Source: Kitasatospora mediocidica KCTC 9733 (GTDB lineage Bacteria; Actinomycetota; Actinomycetes; Streptomycetales; Streptomycetaceae). Taken from it: 64,000 bases of DNA. Shown here piece after piece: positions 44,097-53,862 of this stretch. Where the stretch lies: the NCBI RefSeq assembly GCF_000744225.1, contig NZ_JQLN01000005.1, positions 62,001-126,000 of the forward strand, read 5' to 3'. The notes beneath the pieces are model-generated. The model ran no database searches and was not told the origin of the DNA. It saw nothing but the letters and a program-made list of their open reading frames with translations. How positions within the stretch are numbered: the first letter of the stretch is position 1; every line of letters starts with the position of its first letter. A program made the position numbers and the translations under genes.

Positions 44097-44984
44097 TCAG
44101 CGGTCGCCGAGCGACCAGTCCTCCAGCTCCTCGGACGACTCGCCCTCCTCGTCCAGGGCCTCGCGCACCGCCCGAAAGGCCAGGCCCTCGGCGTAGCCGC
44201 GGCGGGCCAGCATCCCGACCAGGCGCCGCATCCGCACCTGTCGGTCCAGCCCCGCGGTCGCCCGGAGCTTGCGGTCCACCAGAGCCCGGGCGGTGGCCAT
44301 CTCCTCGTCCGGGTCGAGCTGGGCGACTGCGTCCTCGACGAGCGGGGCAGCCACGCCCCGGGTGCGCAGCTCCTGGGCCAGCGCCCGGCGGGCCAGCCCG
44401 CGTCCGGCGTGCCGGGACTCGACCCAGGCGGCAGCGAACGCGGCGTCGTCGATCAGGCCGACGTCCTCGAAGCGGGCGAGGACCTCTTCGGCCACCTCGT
44501 CCGGGATCTCCCGCTTGCGCAGGGCGTCGGCCAGCTGCTTGCGGGTCTTGGCGGTGCCGGTGAGCAGCCGCAGGCAGATGTCCCGGGCCCGGGCCGCCGG
44601 ATCGGCGACGGGCTCGGCCGGACGCTCCCCGCGTGCCGCCCGGCCCCCCGGACCGGCGCTGCCCGCCCTCACCCCCCTGGCCGCGACCGCCTCGACGCCC
44701 CCCGCGCCGTCGCCCGCGACCGCCCTCCCCCCAGGCCGCCGCACCCCCACCGGCCTCGCCGTCGTGCGAGCCCTCGTGAGACCCGTCGTGCGGACCATCA
44801 TCCGAGCCGTCGCCCAGGCCGTCGCCCAGGCCACCGTGCAGGCCACCGTTCGAGCCGGCATCCCGCCGGGCCCCCGCGCCCCCCGACGCCCCCGGCGCCC
44901 GAACGCAGCCCGACGACCGGCTCGGCGGCGAGCTCGAAGCTCTCTCCGCCGACGCCGCTGGCGCACCAGTCGCGCGGCCCCCAC
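44097..44984 (-). CDS. recX: Regulatory protein RecX (5' part uncertain)
   Basis: RecX limits RecA filament growth. The last 165 residues of this frame are a clear RecX: ICLRLLTGTAKTRKQLADAL, REIPDEVAEEVLARFEDVGL, DDAAFAAAWVESRHAGRGLA and RLVGMLARRGY. The first 120 residues are arginine/alanine/threonine-rich and not family-like. In the same stretch another frame gives a Gly/Asp/His-rich then RGRRRGGRRGG sequence, and a third frame close to recA gives SGVWGPRDWCASG, both more like the low-complexity N-terminus of Streptomyces RecX. Short G-runs at 44640-44900 could hide indels. The true start may be just after the recA stop (for example TTG at 45061). Confidence 0.8.
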   Translation of the reverse strand: MGAARLVRQRRRRRELRARRRAGRRAAFGRRGRRGARGPGGMPARTVACTVAWATAWATARMMVRTTGLTRARTTARPVGVRRPGGRAVAGDGAGGVEAVAARGVRAGSAGPGGRAARGERPAEPVADPAARARDICLRLLTGTAKTRKQLADALRKREIPDEVAEEVLARFEDVGLIDDAAFAAAWVESRHAGRGLARRALAQELRTRGVAAPLVEDAVAQLDPDEEMATARALVDRKLRATAGLDRQVRMRRLVGMLARRGYAEGLAFRAVREALDEEGESSEELEDWSLGDR

Positions 44985-45065
44985 ACGCCCGACTCGTCCG
45001 CGCCGCCCTCAGGGGCGCGGTCCTCGCCGCTCCCCGCGCGCCCCGACTCGCTCCTGATCAACGGC

Positions 45066-46181
45066 TCAGGCCTTGGCCGCCGCCGCTGCCTTCTTCGCGG
45101 GCGCGGCCTTGGCCGCGGTGGCGGTGATCGGCTTGGCAGCGCCGTCCGCCTCCGCCTCGGGGGCGGCCTCGACCGGGGCGTTCGGGTCGACGCCGATCCC
45201 CAGCTTGGTCTTGATCTTCTTCTCGATCTCCTCGGCCAGCGCCGGGTTGTCGCGCAGGAAGTTGCGGGCGTTCTCCTTGCCCTGGCCGAGCTGGTCGCCC
45301 TCGTACGTGTACCAGGCGCCGGCCTTGCGGATGAAGCCGTTCTCGACACCCATGTCGATCAGGCCGCCCTCCCAGCTGATGCCGTGGCCGTAGAGGATGT
45401 CGAACTCGGCCTGCTTGAACGGCGCGGCGACCTTGTTCTTGACGACCTTCACGCGCGTCCGGTTGCCGACCGCCTCGGTGCCGTCCTTCAGCGTCTCGAT
45501 CCGGCGGATGTCCAGGCGCACCGAGGCGTAGAACTTCAGCGCGCGGCCACCGGTGGTGGTCTCCGGCGAGCCGAACATCACGCCGATCTTCTCGCGCAGC
45601 TGGTTGATGAAGATCGCCGTGGTGTTCGACTGGTTCAGCGCACCGGCGATCTTCCGCAGCGCCTGGCTCATCAGACGGGCCTGCAGACCCACGTGCGAGT
45701 CGCCCATCTCACCCTCGATCTCGGCCCGCGGCACCAGCGCGGCCACCGAGTCGATGATGATCAGGTCGACCGCGCCGGAGCGGATCAGCATGTCGGTGAT
45801 CTCCAGCGCCTGCTCACCGGTGTCCGGCTGGGAGACCAGCAGGGCATCGGTGTCGACGCCGAGCTTGCGGGCGTACTCCGGGTCGAGCGCGTGCTCCGCG
45901 TCGATGAAGGCCACCGTGCCGCCGAGCTTCTGCGCGCTGGCGGCGGCGTGCAGGGTCAGCGTGGTCTTGCCGGAGGACTCGGGGCCGTAGATCTCGACCA
46001 CCCGGCCGCGGGGCAGGCCGCCGACGCCGAGGGCGACGTCCAGTGCGGTGGATCCGGTCGGGATCACGTCGATCGGGGCGCGCGACTGGTCGCCCAGGCG
46101 CATCACCGAGCCCTTGCCGAACTGCCGCTCGATCTGGGCGAGCGCGTTCTCAAGTGCCTTGTCGCGGTCCGTACCTGCCAT
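45066..46181 (-). CDS. recA: Recombinase RecA
   Basis: RecA carries out homologous recombination and triggers LexA cleavage. The 371-residue protein has the Walker [11 protein letters not shown], the MAW-type [13 protein letters not shown] region seen as [12 protein letters not shown], loop L1/L2 segments ([28 protein letters not shown]) and an alanine/lysine-rich C-terminal tail. The ATG at 46181 ([10 protein letters not shown]) follows GGTGGA; the longer open frame would translate the promoter. A LexA box and -10 lie about 115 bases upstream. recX follows. Confidence 0.97.
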   Translation of the reverse strand: MAGTDRDKALENALAQIERQFGKGSVMRLGDQSRAPIDVIPTGSTALDVALGVGGLPRGRVVEIYGPESSGKTTLTLHAAASAQKLGGTVAFIDAEHALDPEYARKLGVDTDALLVSQPDTGEQALEITDMLIRSGAVDLIIIDSVAALVPRAEIEGEMGDSHVGLQARLMSQALRKIAGALNQSNTTAIFINQLREKIGVMFGSPETTTGGRALKFYASVRLDIRRIETLKDGTEAVGNRTRVKVVKNKVAAPFKQAEFDILYGHGISWEGGLIDMGVENGFIRKAGAWYTYEGDQLGQGKENARNFLRDNPALAEEIEKKIKTKLGIGVDPNAPVEAAPEAEADGAAKPITATAAKAAPAKKAAAAAKA

Positions 46182-46293
46182 GGCTTCCACCCTCGGGTTC
46201 TGTGCTGTGCGCTTCATCGTCCTCGACGCTAGCGCCTGCCACCGACAATCTGCCCCGGACGGGCTCAGCCTGTGGAAAACTCGCCGAGAATTC

Positions 46294-46315
46294 AGTATAG
46301 GGAACATTAGTTCGA
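46294..46315 (-). promoter_or_regulatory. recA promoter -10 and overlapping LexA box
   Basis: On the minus strand TCGAACTAATGTTCCC (46315-46300) matches the SOS consensus except for the last two bases and is immediately followed by TATACT (46299-46294), a good -10. LexA bound here would block RNA polymerase. Confidence 0.8.
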
Positions 46316-46370
46316 TTCATGCGCCGTGGCTGTCCCCGGTTGTCCACAGCCCGCGGGTCCCCCGTTCGGA

Positions 46371-46565
46371 TCAGCGCAGCAGCGCAGGGACACCCATCAC
46401 CTGGCAGACCACCCGCCAGACGTCCTTGGCCTCCCACCCCGCGTCCAGCGCCTGGTGAACCGTCCGGCCGCCGAGCTCGGCCATCACGTGGTCACGCGCG
46501 AACGACTCCGCGTACGCCGTGCCGAAGTGCTCGTCCATCCGTCGCCAGAACTCGGTCAGCCTCAT
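46371..46565 (-). CDS. DUF3046 protein
   Basis: This 64-residue protein matches DUF3046 (MRLTEFWRRMDEHFG, HVMAELGGRTVHQALDAG, WRVVCQVMGVP). Its function is unknown, but it is a regular neighbour of recA in actinobacteria. The ATG at 46565 starts the family motif and follows GGAG; a longer open frame upstream is not conserved-looking. It is 190 bases from the recA start, with the SOS-type promoter in between. Confidence 0.88.
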   Translation of the reverse strand: MRLTEFWRRMDEHFGTAYAESFARDHVMAELGGRTVHQALDAGWEAKDVWRVVCQVMGVPALLR

Positions 46566-46626
46566 GCGCTCCAGTATCCAGCAGTCCACCGTCACCCCCA
46601 CGAGTGCCGGACGCGGGCACCGGCCG

Positions 46627-48150
46627 TCAGCGCGGCAGCGCCACGATCCCGGCGCCGTAGTCGCGCCGGTCCAGGCAGCGGGCCGGCAGCGGGCCGGCCC
46701 GGCAGTCCGCCCGGGCCTGGGCCAGCAGCAGCTCCCGCAGCTGGTCCGGACCCCACCCCGGGTGCGCCGCCGCCGCGACCGCGATCGCGCCGGTGACGTG
46801 GGCGGCGCTCATCGAGGTGCCGGCCAGCGCCGCGAACCGTCCGCCCGGCCAGTCCGAGACGATCGCCTCGCCCGGCCCGCCGTCCGGGTCTCCGCCCGGG
46901 GCCGCCAGGGCGATCCGGCCGTCGCCGACGTTCGAGTAGCCGGCGATGGCGCCGTTGCGGTCCACCGCACTGATCGCCAGCACCCCCGGCAGCTCCCCCG
47001 GCAACCGGATGCACTCGGCTCCCAGCCAGCGGTTCTCTGCCGGGCCGGAGAGCCGGTCGTTGGGGCTGCGCTCGTCGGTGCGCAGCCCCGTGAGGTCCTG
47101 CCCGTCGTTGCCCGCCGAGGCCACCACCAGTGCGCCGTGCTGTTGGGCGTAGGCCACCGCGCGGCCGACGGCCAGGATCAGCGCGGCCTGGTCCGGCTGC
47201 TCGGGGCAGTTGTACTTCCACGGGTCGGCGAAGTAGCTGTCGTTGATCGCGACCGCGCCGTGGTCGGCGGCCCAGAGCAGACCGCAGACGATGTTCTCGG
47301 GGTAGTACTGGCCGAGCGGGCCGAGCAGCCGCACGGCCGCGATCCGCACGCCCGGCGCGACCCCGGTGACGCCGCGGCCGTCGCGGGCCGCGCCGATGAT
47401 GCCCGCGACGTGCGTGCCGTGGCCGCTCTCGGTGACGCCCGGGTCGGGGCGCCAGGCGCCGAACCGGGCGTCCGGGCGTCCGTCCGCGCAGGAGACCGAG
47501 TCGGCGGGACTGACGGCCTCGCGCAGGTCCGGGTGGGTGTCGTCGACCCCGGAGTCCAGCACGGCGACGGTGACCTTGCGCAACGCCGCCGGGGTCGGAC
47601 CGGGGCGGTCGCCCCCGGCGGTGCCGAGCAGCGCGACCGGGGTCCGCTGCCGGGTGGGCGCGCCCAGCATGGCGAGGTTCCAGGCGTCGCGCTCGCCCGG
47701 GTCGGGCACGGTCGGGGTGTTGTCCGCCTCCACGCCCTGGACGGCGTCCGACGCCCTGCCGTGGCGGAAGTCCCCGGCGCCGCCGAGCGGCCCCGGCGGC
47801 CCCGGCACCGTGGCGGTGCGGCTGGCCCCCACGGCCGCGATCCCCGGCCGCCCGCGTAACCGGCCGGCGAAGGCGTCGTCGTCGGCGTAGGCGAGGACGA
47901 CGCCGATCTGCGGATACCCCTGGACCACCTGCCCGCCGACCGAGCGGACCTCGTCCTCGGCGGCCGCGGTCCCCTGGGCGTCCAGGCGGTCGGCCAGCAC
48001 CAGGTAGCTGAGGTAGGACTGCCCGGCACCGGCGACGTACGGCATCGCGCCGCCCAGCAGCAGCACGAGCGCCAGCACCGCCGGCGAGCCGCGCAGCAGG
48101 AGCGAGCGGCGTCCGCCGGAGCGACGGGACACCATGCGCACCTCTGCCAT
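46627..48150 (-). CDS. Subtilisin-like serine protease (S8), exported
   Basis: This 507-residue protease has a basic N-terminus and a hydrophobic segment (SPAVLALVLLLGGAMPYVAG) for export. A prodomain-like region of about 90 residues (SYLVLADRLDAQG, GGQVVQGYPQIGVVLAYA) precedes the catalytic domain with Asp in VAVLDSGVDD, His in SGHGTHVAGI, the oxyanion Asn in VASAGNDGQ and Ser in AGTSMSAAHVTG. There is no C-terminal membrane segment, so it is not a mycosin. The ATG at 48150 follows GGAGGG. It is divergent from lhr. Its target is unknown. Confidence 0.9.
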   Translation of the reverse strand: MAEVRMVSRRSGGRRSLLLRGSPAVLALVLLLGGAMPYVAGAGQSYLSYLVLADRLDAQGTAAAEDEVRSVGGQVVQGYPQIGVVLAYADDDAFAGRLRGRPGIAAVGASRTATVPGPPGPLGGAGDFRHGRASDAVQGVEADNTPTVPDPGERDAWNLAMLGAPTRQRTPVALLGTAGGDRPGPTPAALRKVTVAVLDSGVDDTHPDLREAVSPADSVSCADGRPDARFGAWRPDPGVTESGHGTHVAGIIGAARDGRGVTGVAPGVRIAAVRLLGPLGQYYPENIVCGLLWAADHGAVAINDSYFADPWKYNCPEQPDQAALILAVGRAVAYAQQHGALVVASAGNDGQDLTGLRTDERSPNDRLSGPAENRWLGAECIRLPGELPGVLAISAVDRNGAIAGYSNVGDGRIALAAPGGDPDGGPGEAIVSDWPGGRFAALAGTSMSAAHVTGAIAVAAAAHPGWGPDQLRELLLAQARADCRAGPLPARCLDRRDYGAGIVALPR

Positions 48151-48302
48151 GGTGTGCCCTCCACTCATCGGCAATATGAATCATCACCATATGAGCGGAT
48201 TATGCGAGTTGCCCGTTCTTGTCCGTGCTTGCCCGCCATCCGGAGGCACCGGCACAGCCGCGCCCGACGCGACCTGTCACTGCCACCCGGCACCATGGGG
48301 AC

Positions 48303-51300
48303 ATGGCGGACCAGCAGCTCCCTCCCGATCCCCTGGCCGGGTTCGCCCCCGCCACCAGGGCGTGGTTCGACGCGGCCTTCGCCGGCCCGACCACCGCCCA
48401 GGTCGGCGCCTGGGCCGCCATCCGCCAACAGGCCGACGTCCTGGTGGTCGCCCCCACCGGCTCCGGCAAGACCCTGGCCGCCTTCCTCTCGGCCCTGGAC
48501 CGGCTCTCCACCGCCCCGCCGCCCGCCGACCCGCGCCGCCGCTGCCGGGTGCTCTACATCTCACCGCTGAAGGCCCTCGCGGTCGACGTCGAGCGCAATC
48601 TGCGAGCCCCGCTGGTCGGCCTGCGGCAGGCAGCCGTCCGGCTCGGCCTGCCCGAGCCCGAGATCCAGGTCGGCATCCGCTCCGGCGACACCCCGGCGGC
48701 CGACCGGCGGCGCTTCCAGACCCACCCGCCGGACATCCTGATCACCACCCCCGAGTCGCTCTTCCTGCTGCTCACCTCCGCCGCCCGGGAGGCGCTGCGC
48801 GGCGTGGACACGGTGATCCTGGACGAGGTGCACGCCGTCGCCGGCACCAAGCGCGGCGCCCATCTGGCGCTCAGCCTGGAGCGGCTGGACGAGCTGCTGG
48901 AGCGCCCGGCCCGGCGGATCGGCCTCTCCGCCACCGTCCGCCCGGTCGAGGAGGTGGCCCGCTACCTGAGCCCCCGCCGGGGGGCGACCGTGGTGCAACC
49001 CCCGTCCACCAAGCGCTTCGACCTGTCCGTGGTCGTGCCGGTCGCCGACCTCGCCGAGCTCACGCCCTCCCCCGCGACCGACGACCCGGCGCAGAAGGCC
49101 TCGATCTGGCCGCATGTCGAGGAGCGGATCGTCGACCTGGTCCAGGCACACCGCTCGACCATCGTCTTCGCCAACTCCCGCCGTCTCGCCGAGCGGCTGT
49201 GCAACCGGCTGAACGAGATCGCCCAGGAGCGCGCCACCGGGGTGCCGCTGCCCGAAGCGCACGCCCCGGCCCAGCTGATGGCCGAGTCGGGCGTCGCCAA
49301 GGGCGCGCCGGCCGTGCTGGCCCGGGCCCACCACGGCTCGGTCTCCAAGGAGCAGCGCGCGCTCGTCGAGGAGGAGCTGAAGGCCGGCCGGCTGCCCGCC
49401 GTGGTGGCCACCTCCAGCCTGGAGCTGGGCATCGACATGGGCGCGGTCGACCTGGTGATCCAGGTCGAGTCGCCGCCCTCGGTCGCCTCCGGCCTGCAAC
49501 GCGTCGGCCGGGCCGGCCACCAGGTCGGCGCGGTCTCCACCGGCGTGGTCTTCCCCAAGTTCCGCGCCGACCTGGTGCAGTCGGCGGTGGTCACCGAGCG
49601 GATGCGATCCGGGCGGATCGAGGCGCTACGGATCCCGCGCAACCCGCTGGACGTACTGGCCCAGCAGCTGGTGGCGATCACCGCGCTGGACACCTGGGAC
49701 GTCGACGAGCTGCTCGCCCTGGTCCGCCGGGCCGCGCCGTTCGCCGCGCTGCCGCAGTCCGCCTTCGACTCGGTACTCGACATGCTGGCCGGCCGCTACC
49801 CCTCGGACGCCTTCGCCGAGCTCCGCCCCCGCCTGGTCTGGGACCGTGTCGCCCGCACCGTCACCGGCCGCCCCGGCGCCCAGCGGCTGGCCGTCACCTC
49901 CGGCGGCACCATCCCCGACCGCGGCCTGTTCGGCGTCTTCATCGTCGGCTCGGACTCCGGGCAGAAGGGCGGCGGCGGGCGACGGGTGGGGGAACTCGAC
50001 GAGGAGATGGTCTACGAGTCCCGGGTCGGCGACGTCTTCACCCTGGGGACCAGCTCCTGGCGGATCCAGGAGATCACCCACGACAAGGTCATGGTCACCC
50101 CCGCCCCGGGCGTGCCCGGCCGGCTGCCCTTCTGGAAGGGCGACTCGCTCGGCCGTCCGCTGGAACTCGGCCGGGCGCTGGGCGCCTTCGTCCGCGAGCT
50201 GGGCGCGCTGCCCGAACCTGCCGCCCGCGAGCGCCTGTTCGCCGCCGGTCTGGACGAGTGGGCGGCCGGCAACCTGCTCGCCTACCTCACCGAACAGCGC
50301 CAGGCCACCGGCCATCTGCCCGACGACCGGACGATCGTGGTCGAGCGCTTCCGCGACGAGCTGGGCGACTGGCGGATCGTCATCCACTCCCCCTTCGGCG
50401 CCCAGGTGCACGCCCCCTGGGCGCTGGCCCTGGGCGCCCGGCTGCGCGAGCGGCACGGGCTGGACCCGCAGGTCATGCACGGCGACGACGGCATCGTGCT
50501 CCGGCTGCCGGACGCGGACCTGCTCGACTTCCCCGCCGGTGACGCCCCGGTCCCCGACGAGGCACCGGTCGGGGCCGACACCGCGCTCTTCGACCCGGCC
50601 GAGATCGAACAGCTGGTGACCGACCAGGTCGGCGGCTCCGCCCTGTTCGCCTCGCGGTTCCGCGAGTGCGCCGGCCGGGCCCTGCTGCTGCCGCGCCGCA
50701 GCCCCGGCCGCCGGACCCCGCTCTGGCAGCAGCGCCAGCGGGCCTCCCAGCTGCTGGAGGTGGCCAGCGAGTTCGGCTCCTTCCCGATCGTGCTGGAGGC
50801 CGTCCGAGAGTGCTTGCAGGACGTCTTCGACGTCCCCGGGCTGGTCGAGCTGATGCGCGACCTCGAATCGCGCGCCGTGCGCCTGGTCGAGGTCACCACC
50901 CCCGAGCCCTCCCCGTTCGCCCGTTCCCTGCTCTTCGGTTACGTCGCCCAGTTCCTCTACGAGGGCGACTCCCCGCTCGCCGAGCGCCGCGCCGCCGCCC
51001 TCGCGCTGGATTCCCGGCTGCTCGCCGAGCTGCTCGGCCAGGCCGAGTTGCGCGAGCTGATCGACCCGGCGGTGCTGGCCGAGTTGGAGGCCGAGCTGCA
51101 GCGGCTCACCCCCGAGCGGCGGATCAAGGACGCCGAGGGCGTCGCCGACGCCCTGCGCCTGCTCGGCCCGCTCGGCCCCGAGGAGCTGGCGGTCCGCGGC
51201 GCCGAGCCCGGCTGGAGCACCGAGCTGCAGGCCGCCCGCCGGGTGGTGCTGGTCAGGATCGCCGGGCAGGACCGCTGGGCCGCGATCGAGGACGCCGGCC

Positions 51301-52940
51301 GGCTCGCCGACGCGCTGGGCACCCCGCTGCCGGTCGGCGTCCCCGAGGCCTTCACCGAGCCGGTGAAGGACCCGCTGGGTGATCTGCTGGCCCGGCACGC
51401 CCGCACCCACGGCCCGTTCACCGCTCAGCAGGCCGCCGCCCGGTTCGGGCTCGGCAGCGCCGTGGTCGCCGGTGTCCTGCACCGCCTGGTCGCCGCCGGG
51501 CGGCTCGTCCAGGGCGAGTTCCGGCCGGTCGAGGCGGGCGGCAGCGGCGAGCCGGAGTGGTGCGACGCCGATGTGCTGCGCCGGCTGCGCCGCCGCTCGC
51601 TGGCCGCGCTGCGCCAGGAGGTGGAGGCCGTCCCGCCCCGCGCGCTGGCCGCCTTCCTCCCGCAGTGGCAGCACCTGGACGGCCACCGGCTGCGCGGCCC
51701 GGACGGCCTGCTGCGGGTGGTCGAGCAGCTCCAGGGCGCCGCGCTGCCCGCCTCCGCGCTGGAGAAGCTGGTGCTGCCCGCCCGGCTGACGGACTACCGG
51801 CCGGGACTGCTGGACGAGCTGATGGCCGCCGGCGAGGTCGGCTGGTCCGGGGCCGGCGCGCTGCCCGGCAAGGACGGCTGGGTCAGCCTGCACCTGGCCG
51901 ACGCCGCGCACCTGGTGCGCCCCGAGCCCGTCCCGCTCACCCTCACCCCGCTGCACCAGGCCCTGCTGGACGCCCTGGCGGGCGGCTACGGTCTCTTCTT
52001 CCGCCAGCTGATGGAGCGGCTCACGCCGAGCCCCGAGCCGGAGGTGGCCGCCGCGCTCTGGGACCTCACCTGGTCGGGGTACGTCAGCAATGACACGCTC
52101 GCTCCGCTGCGCGCCCTGCTCGGCTCCGGCCGGACGGCCGGCTCCACCGCGCACCGCGCGCCCCGGGCCGTCCCGCGCGGCCGGTACGGCGGCCTCGCGC
52201 GCGCCGCCACCACCCGCGCGGGCGACCCGACCGTGGTCGGCCGCTGGTCGCTGCTGGCCGCGCCCGCCGCGGACCCGACGCTGCGCGCCACCGCCCAGGC
52301 GCAGCTGCTGCTGGACCGGCACGGCGTGCTCACCCGCGGCGCGGTCCAGGCCGAGCGGATCCCGGGCGGCTTCGCGGCCGTCTACCGGGTGCTCTCGGCC
52401 CTGGAGGAGCGCGGCCGGGCCCGCCGGGGCTACCTGGTGGAGGGGCTGGGCGGCGCGCAGTTCGCGATGGACGGCGCGGTGGACCGGCTGCGCTCGGTGC
52501 ACGCCCGGCTGGAGCGGGCCGTCCCCTCCGAGTGGCCGCAGGCGCAGCACGAAGGGGCCGGGGAGCACACGGCTCAGCTGCTGGCCGCAGCCGACCCGGC
52601 CAACGCGTACGGCGGCGCGCTGCCCTGGCCCGAGCCGCCGGGGGACCAGGCCACCGCGCACCGGCCCGGCCGCAAGGCGGGCGCCCTGGTGGTGCTGGTG
52701 GACGGCGCGCTGGTGTTCTACCTGGAGCGCGGCGGGAAGTCACTGCTGGCCTGGGCCGAGGAGCCGGAGGTGCTGGCGGCCGCCGCGCGAGCGCTCGTGG
52801 ACGCGGTCGGGCAGGGCGCGCTGAGCAGCGTGACGGTCGAGCGGGCGAACGGGGAGGCGGCGCTCACCTCACCCCTGGGCGCCGTCCTGGAGGGGGCCGG
52901 CTTCCACCCGACCACGCGCGGCCTGCGACTGCGCGCCTAG
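48303..52940 (+). CDS. lhr: Large ATP-dependent helicase Lhr
   Basis: Lhr is a 3'-5' superfamily 2 DNA repair helicase. The 1545-residue protein, full length for the actinobacterial type, begins with a DEAD/DEAH domain: APTGSGKTLAAF, a TTPESLFLLLTS motif, and DEVHAVAGTKRGAHL. The second RecA fold has ATSSLELGIDMGAVD and QRVGRAGHQVG. The Lhr core winged-helix and beta domains follow (GGTIPDRGLFGVF), then a long C-terminal region typical of Lhr. The ATG at 48303 is chosen over an upstream extension. It is the only gene on its strand between recA and osaA here, and overlaps the 3' end of a small opposite-strand gene. Confidence 0.94.
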   Translation: MADQQLPPDPLAGFAPATRAWFDAAFAGPTTAQVGAWAAIRQQADVLVVAPTGSGKTLAAFLSALDRLSTAPPPADPRRRCRVLYISPLKALAVDVERNLRAPLVGLRQAAVRLGLPEPEIQVGIRSGDTPAADRRRFQTHPPDILITTPESLFLLLTSAAREALRGVDTVILDEVHAVAGTKRGAHLALSLERLDELLERPARRIGLSATVRPVEEVARYLSPRRGATVVQPPSTKRFDLSVVVPVADLAELTPSPATDDPAQKASIWPHVEERIVDLVQAHRSTIVFANSRRLAERLCNRLNEIAQERATGVPLPEAHAPAQLMAESGVAKGAPAVLARAHHGSVSKEQRALVEEELKAGRLPAVVATSSLELGIDMGAVDLVIQVESPPSVASGLQRVGRAGHQVGAVSTGVVFPKFRADLVQSAVVTERMRSGRIEALRIPRNPLDVLAQQLVAITALDTWDVDELLALVRRAAPFAALPQSAFDSVLDMLAGRYPSDAFAELRPRLVWDRVARTVTGRPGAQRLAVTSGGTIPDRGLFGVFIVGSDSGQKGGGGRRVGELDEEMVYESRVGDVFTLGTSSWRIQEITHDKVMVTPAPGVPGRLPFWKGDSLGRPLELGRALGAFVRELGALPEPAARERLFAAGLDEWAAGNLLAYLTEQRQATGHLPDDRTIVVERFRDELGDWRIVIHSPFGAQVHAPWALALGARLRERHGLDPQVMHGDDGIVLRLPDADLLDFPAGDAPVPDEAPVGADTALFDPAEIEQLVTDQVGGSALFASRFRECAGRALLLPRRSPGRRTPLWQQRQRASQLLEVASEFGSFPIVLEAVRECLQDVFDVPGLVELMRDLESRAVRLVEVTTPEPSPFARSLLFGYVAQFLYEGDSPLAERRAAALALDSRLLAELLGQAELRELIDPAVLAELEAELQRLTPERRIKDAEGVADALRLLGPLGPEELAVRGAEPGWSTELQAARRVVLVRIAGQDRWAAIEDAGRLADALGTPLPVGVPEAFTEPVKDPLGDLLARHARTHGPFTAQQAAARFGLGSAVVAGVLHRLVAAGRLVQGEFRPVEAGGSGEPEWCDADVLRRLRRRSLAALRQEVEAVPPRALAAFLPQWQHLDGHRLRGPDGLLRVVEQLQGAALPASALEKLVLPARLTDYRPGLLDELMAAGEVGWSGAGALPGKDGWVSLHLADAAHLVRPEPVPLTLTPLHQALLDALAGGYGLFFRQLMERLTPSPEPEVAAALWDLTWSGYVSNDTLAPLRALLGSGRTAGSTAHRAPRAVPRGRYGGLARAATTRAGDPTVVGRWSLLAAPAADPTLRATAQAQLLLDRHGVLTRGAVQAERIPGGFAAVYRVLSALEERGRARRGYLVEGLGGAQFAMDGAVDRLRSVHARLERAVPSEWPQAQHEGAGEHTAQLLAAADPANAYGGALPWPEPPGDQATAHRPGRKAGALVVLVDGALVFYLERGGKSLLAWAEEPEVLAAAARALVDAVGQGALSSVTVERANGEAALTSPLGAVLEGAGFHPTTRGLRLRA

Positions 52941-53210
52941 GCGCCGCCGGGGGCCGGTCAGCCGACGGTCGCAGTGCACCGGCAGCACGCCGAGCCCCCA
53001 CCCGCCGAGGGTGAGCAGCCCGAGCACGGCTCCGGTGCCACCGGACGGCGGAGAACCGGTCAGCACCAGCCACCAGCACAGGATGCCGAGCGGCACGGTG
53101 AGTGCCCAGCGCAACGGGCCGCGCGCAAGGCGGCCGCGGAGAGTCGAAAGCTGTCCTGAGACGCCCGGGCCTATTCGGCCCGGCGTCCCGCTGTCGGCAG
53201 AACCGCGCAC
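52869..53210 (-). CDS. Small membrane protein
   Basis: This 113-residue protein is not recognised beyond having two hydrophobic segments (WALTVPLGILCWWLVLTG and GAVLGLLTLGGWGLGVLPV) and a basic C-terminal tail. The GTG at 53210 has a strong AAGGAG site. It lies 38 bases after clgR on the same strand, so it is probably co-transcribed. Its last 72 bases overlap the lhr 3' end in antisense; an earlier end is not available in this frame. Confidence 0.7.
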   Translation of the reverse strand: MRGSADSGTPGRIGPGVSGQLSTLRGRLARGPLRWALTVPLGILCWWLVLTGSPPSGGTGAVLGLLTLGGWGLGVLPVHCDRRLTGPRRRLGAQSQAARGRVEAGPLQDGAQG

Positions 53211-53248
53211 CGGCGACTCCTTCTCTCGATCCCCCGATCAGGGCGAGG

Positions 53249-53617
53249 TCAGGCTGCGACGACGTCCACGGCCGCGGCCTTCGGAGTGATCGAACTCATC
53301 CGGTCTCCCGGGGCCGGGAGTTGCACCGGTTCGAGCACCGGACGCAGCAGGTCGCCCTCGGAGAGCGCGGCCATCGCGGCGAGCTCGGCCAGCGACAGCT
53401 CGTCGCTCACCTCTCGCATGACCTCGGACATCCGGACGTCGAGTGCGTCGCAGATCGCGGAGAGCAGCTCGGAGGAGGCCTCCTTCTGCCCGCGTTCGAC
53501 CTCGGAGAGATATCCGAGTGAGACTCGTGCGGCGGCCGACACCTCGCGAAGTGTGCGGCCCTGGCGCTGGCGCTGCCGACGCAGCACGTCACCCAAGAGG
53601 CGACGGAGCAGGATCAT
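53249..53617 (-). CDS. clgR: Clp protease gene regulator ClgR
   Basis: ClgR activates clpP and other protease genes in actinobacteria. The 122-residue protein has a Cro/CI-type helix-turn-helix ([39 protein letters not shown]) and ends in DVVAA; an Ala-Ala end is the ClpP degron known for ClgR in S. lividans. The ATG at 53617 follows GAGGAGGG. The order ftsK, pgsA, cinA, clgR is conserved in Corynebacterium and Streptomyces, which supports the name. No clear ClgR box is visible upstream. Confidence 0.92.
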   Translation of the reverse strand: MILLRRLLGDVLRRQRQRQGRTLREVSAAARVSLGYLSEVERGQKEASSELLSAICDALDVRMSEVMREVSDELSLAELAAMAALSEGDLLRPVLEPVQLPAPGDRMSSITPKAAAVDVVAA

Positions 53618-53862
53618 CGGTGGCTCCCTCCTCGGACTGCGGATCGAGATGTCACGACCCCACCGTACCGCCTTGCCCGCTTCGTGTGCGGGGACCATGG
53701 TCGTGTTCACTCTGGGCTGCAAGTCTTCCCCCTCCCCTGTTTGTTCCCGTCCCGGACTCCGGCACTCCCCGGATCGGGGCCGTGCGGCGGGGTGCAGGCG
53801 GCCCGTCGGCTGCCTGGTCTATTCCCAGCCGCCCCGCGGTTCTCACACCCTGCCCGGATTCC

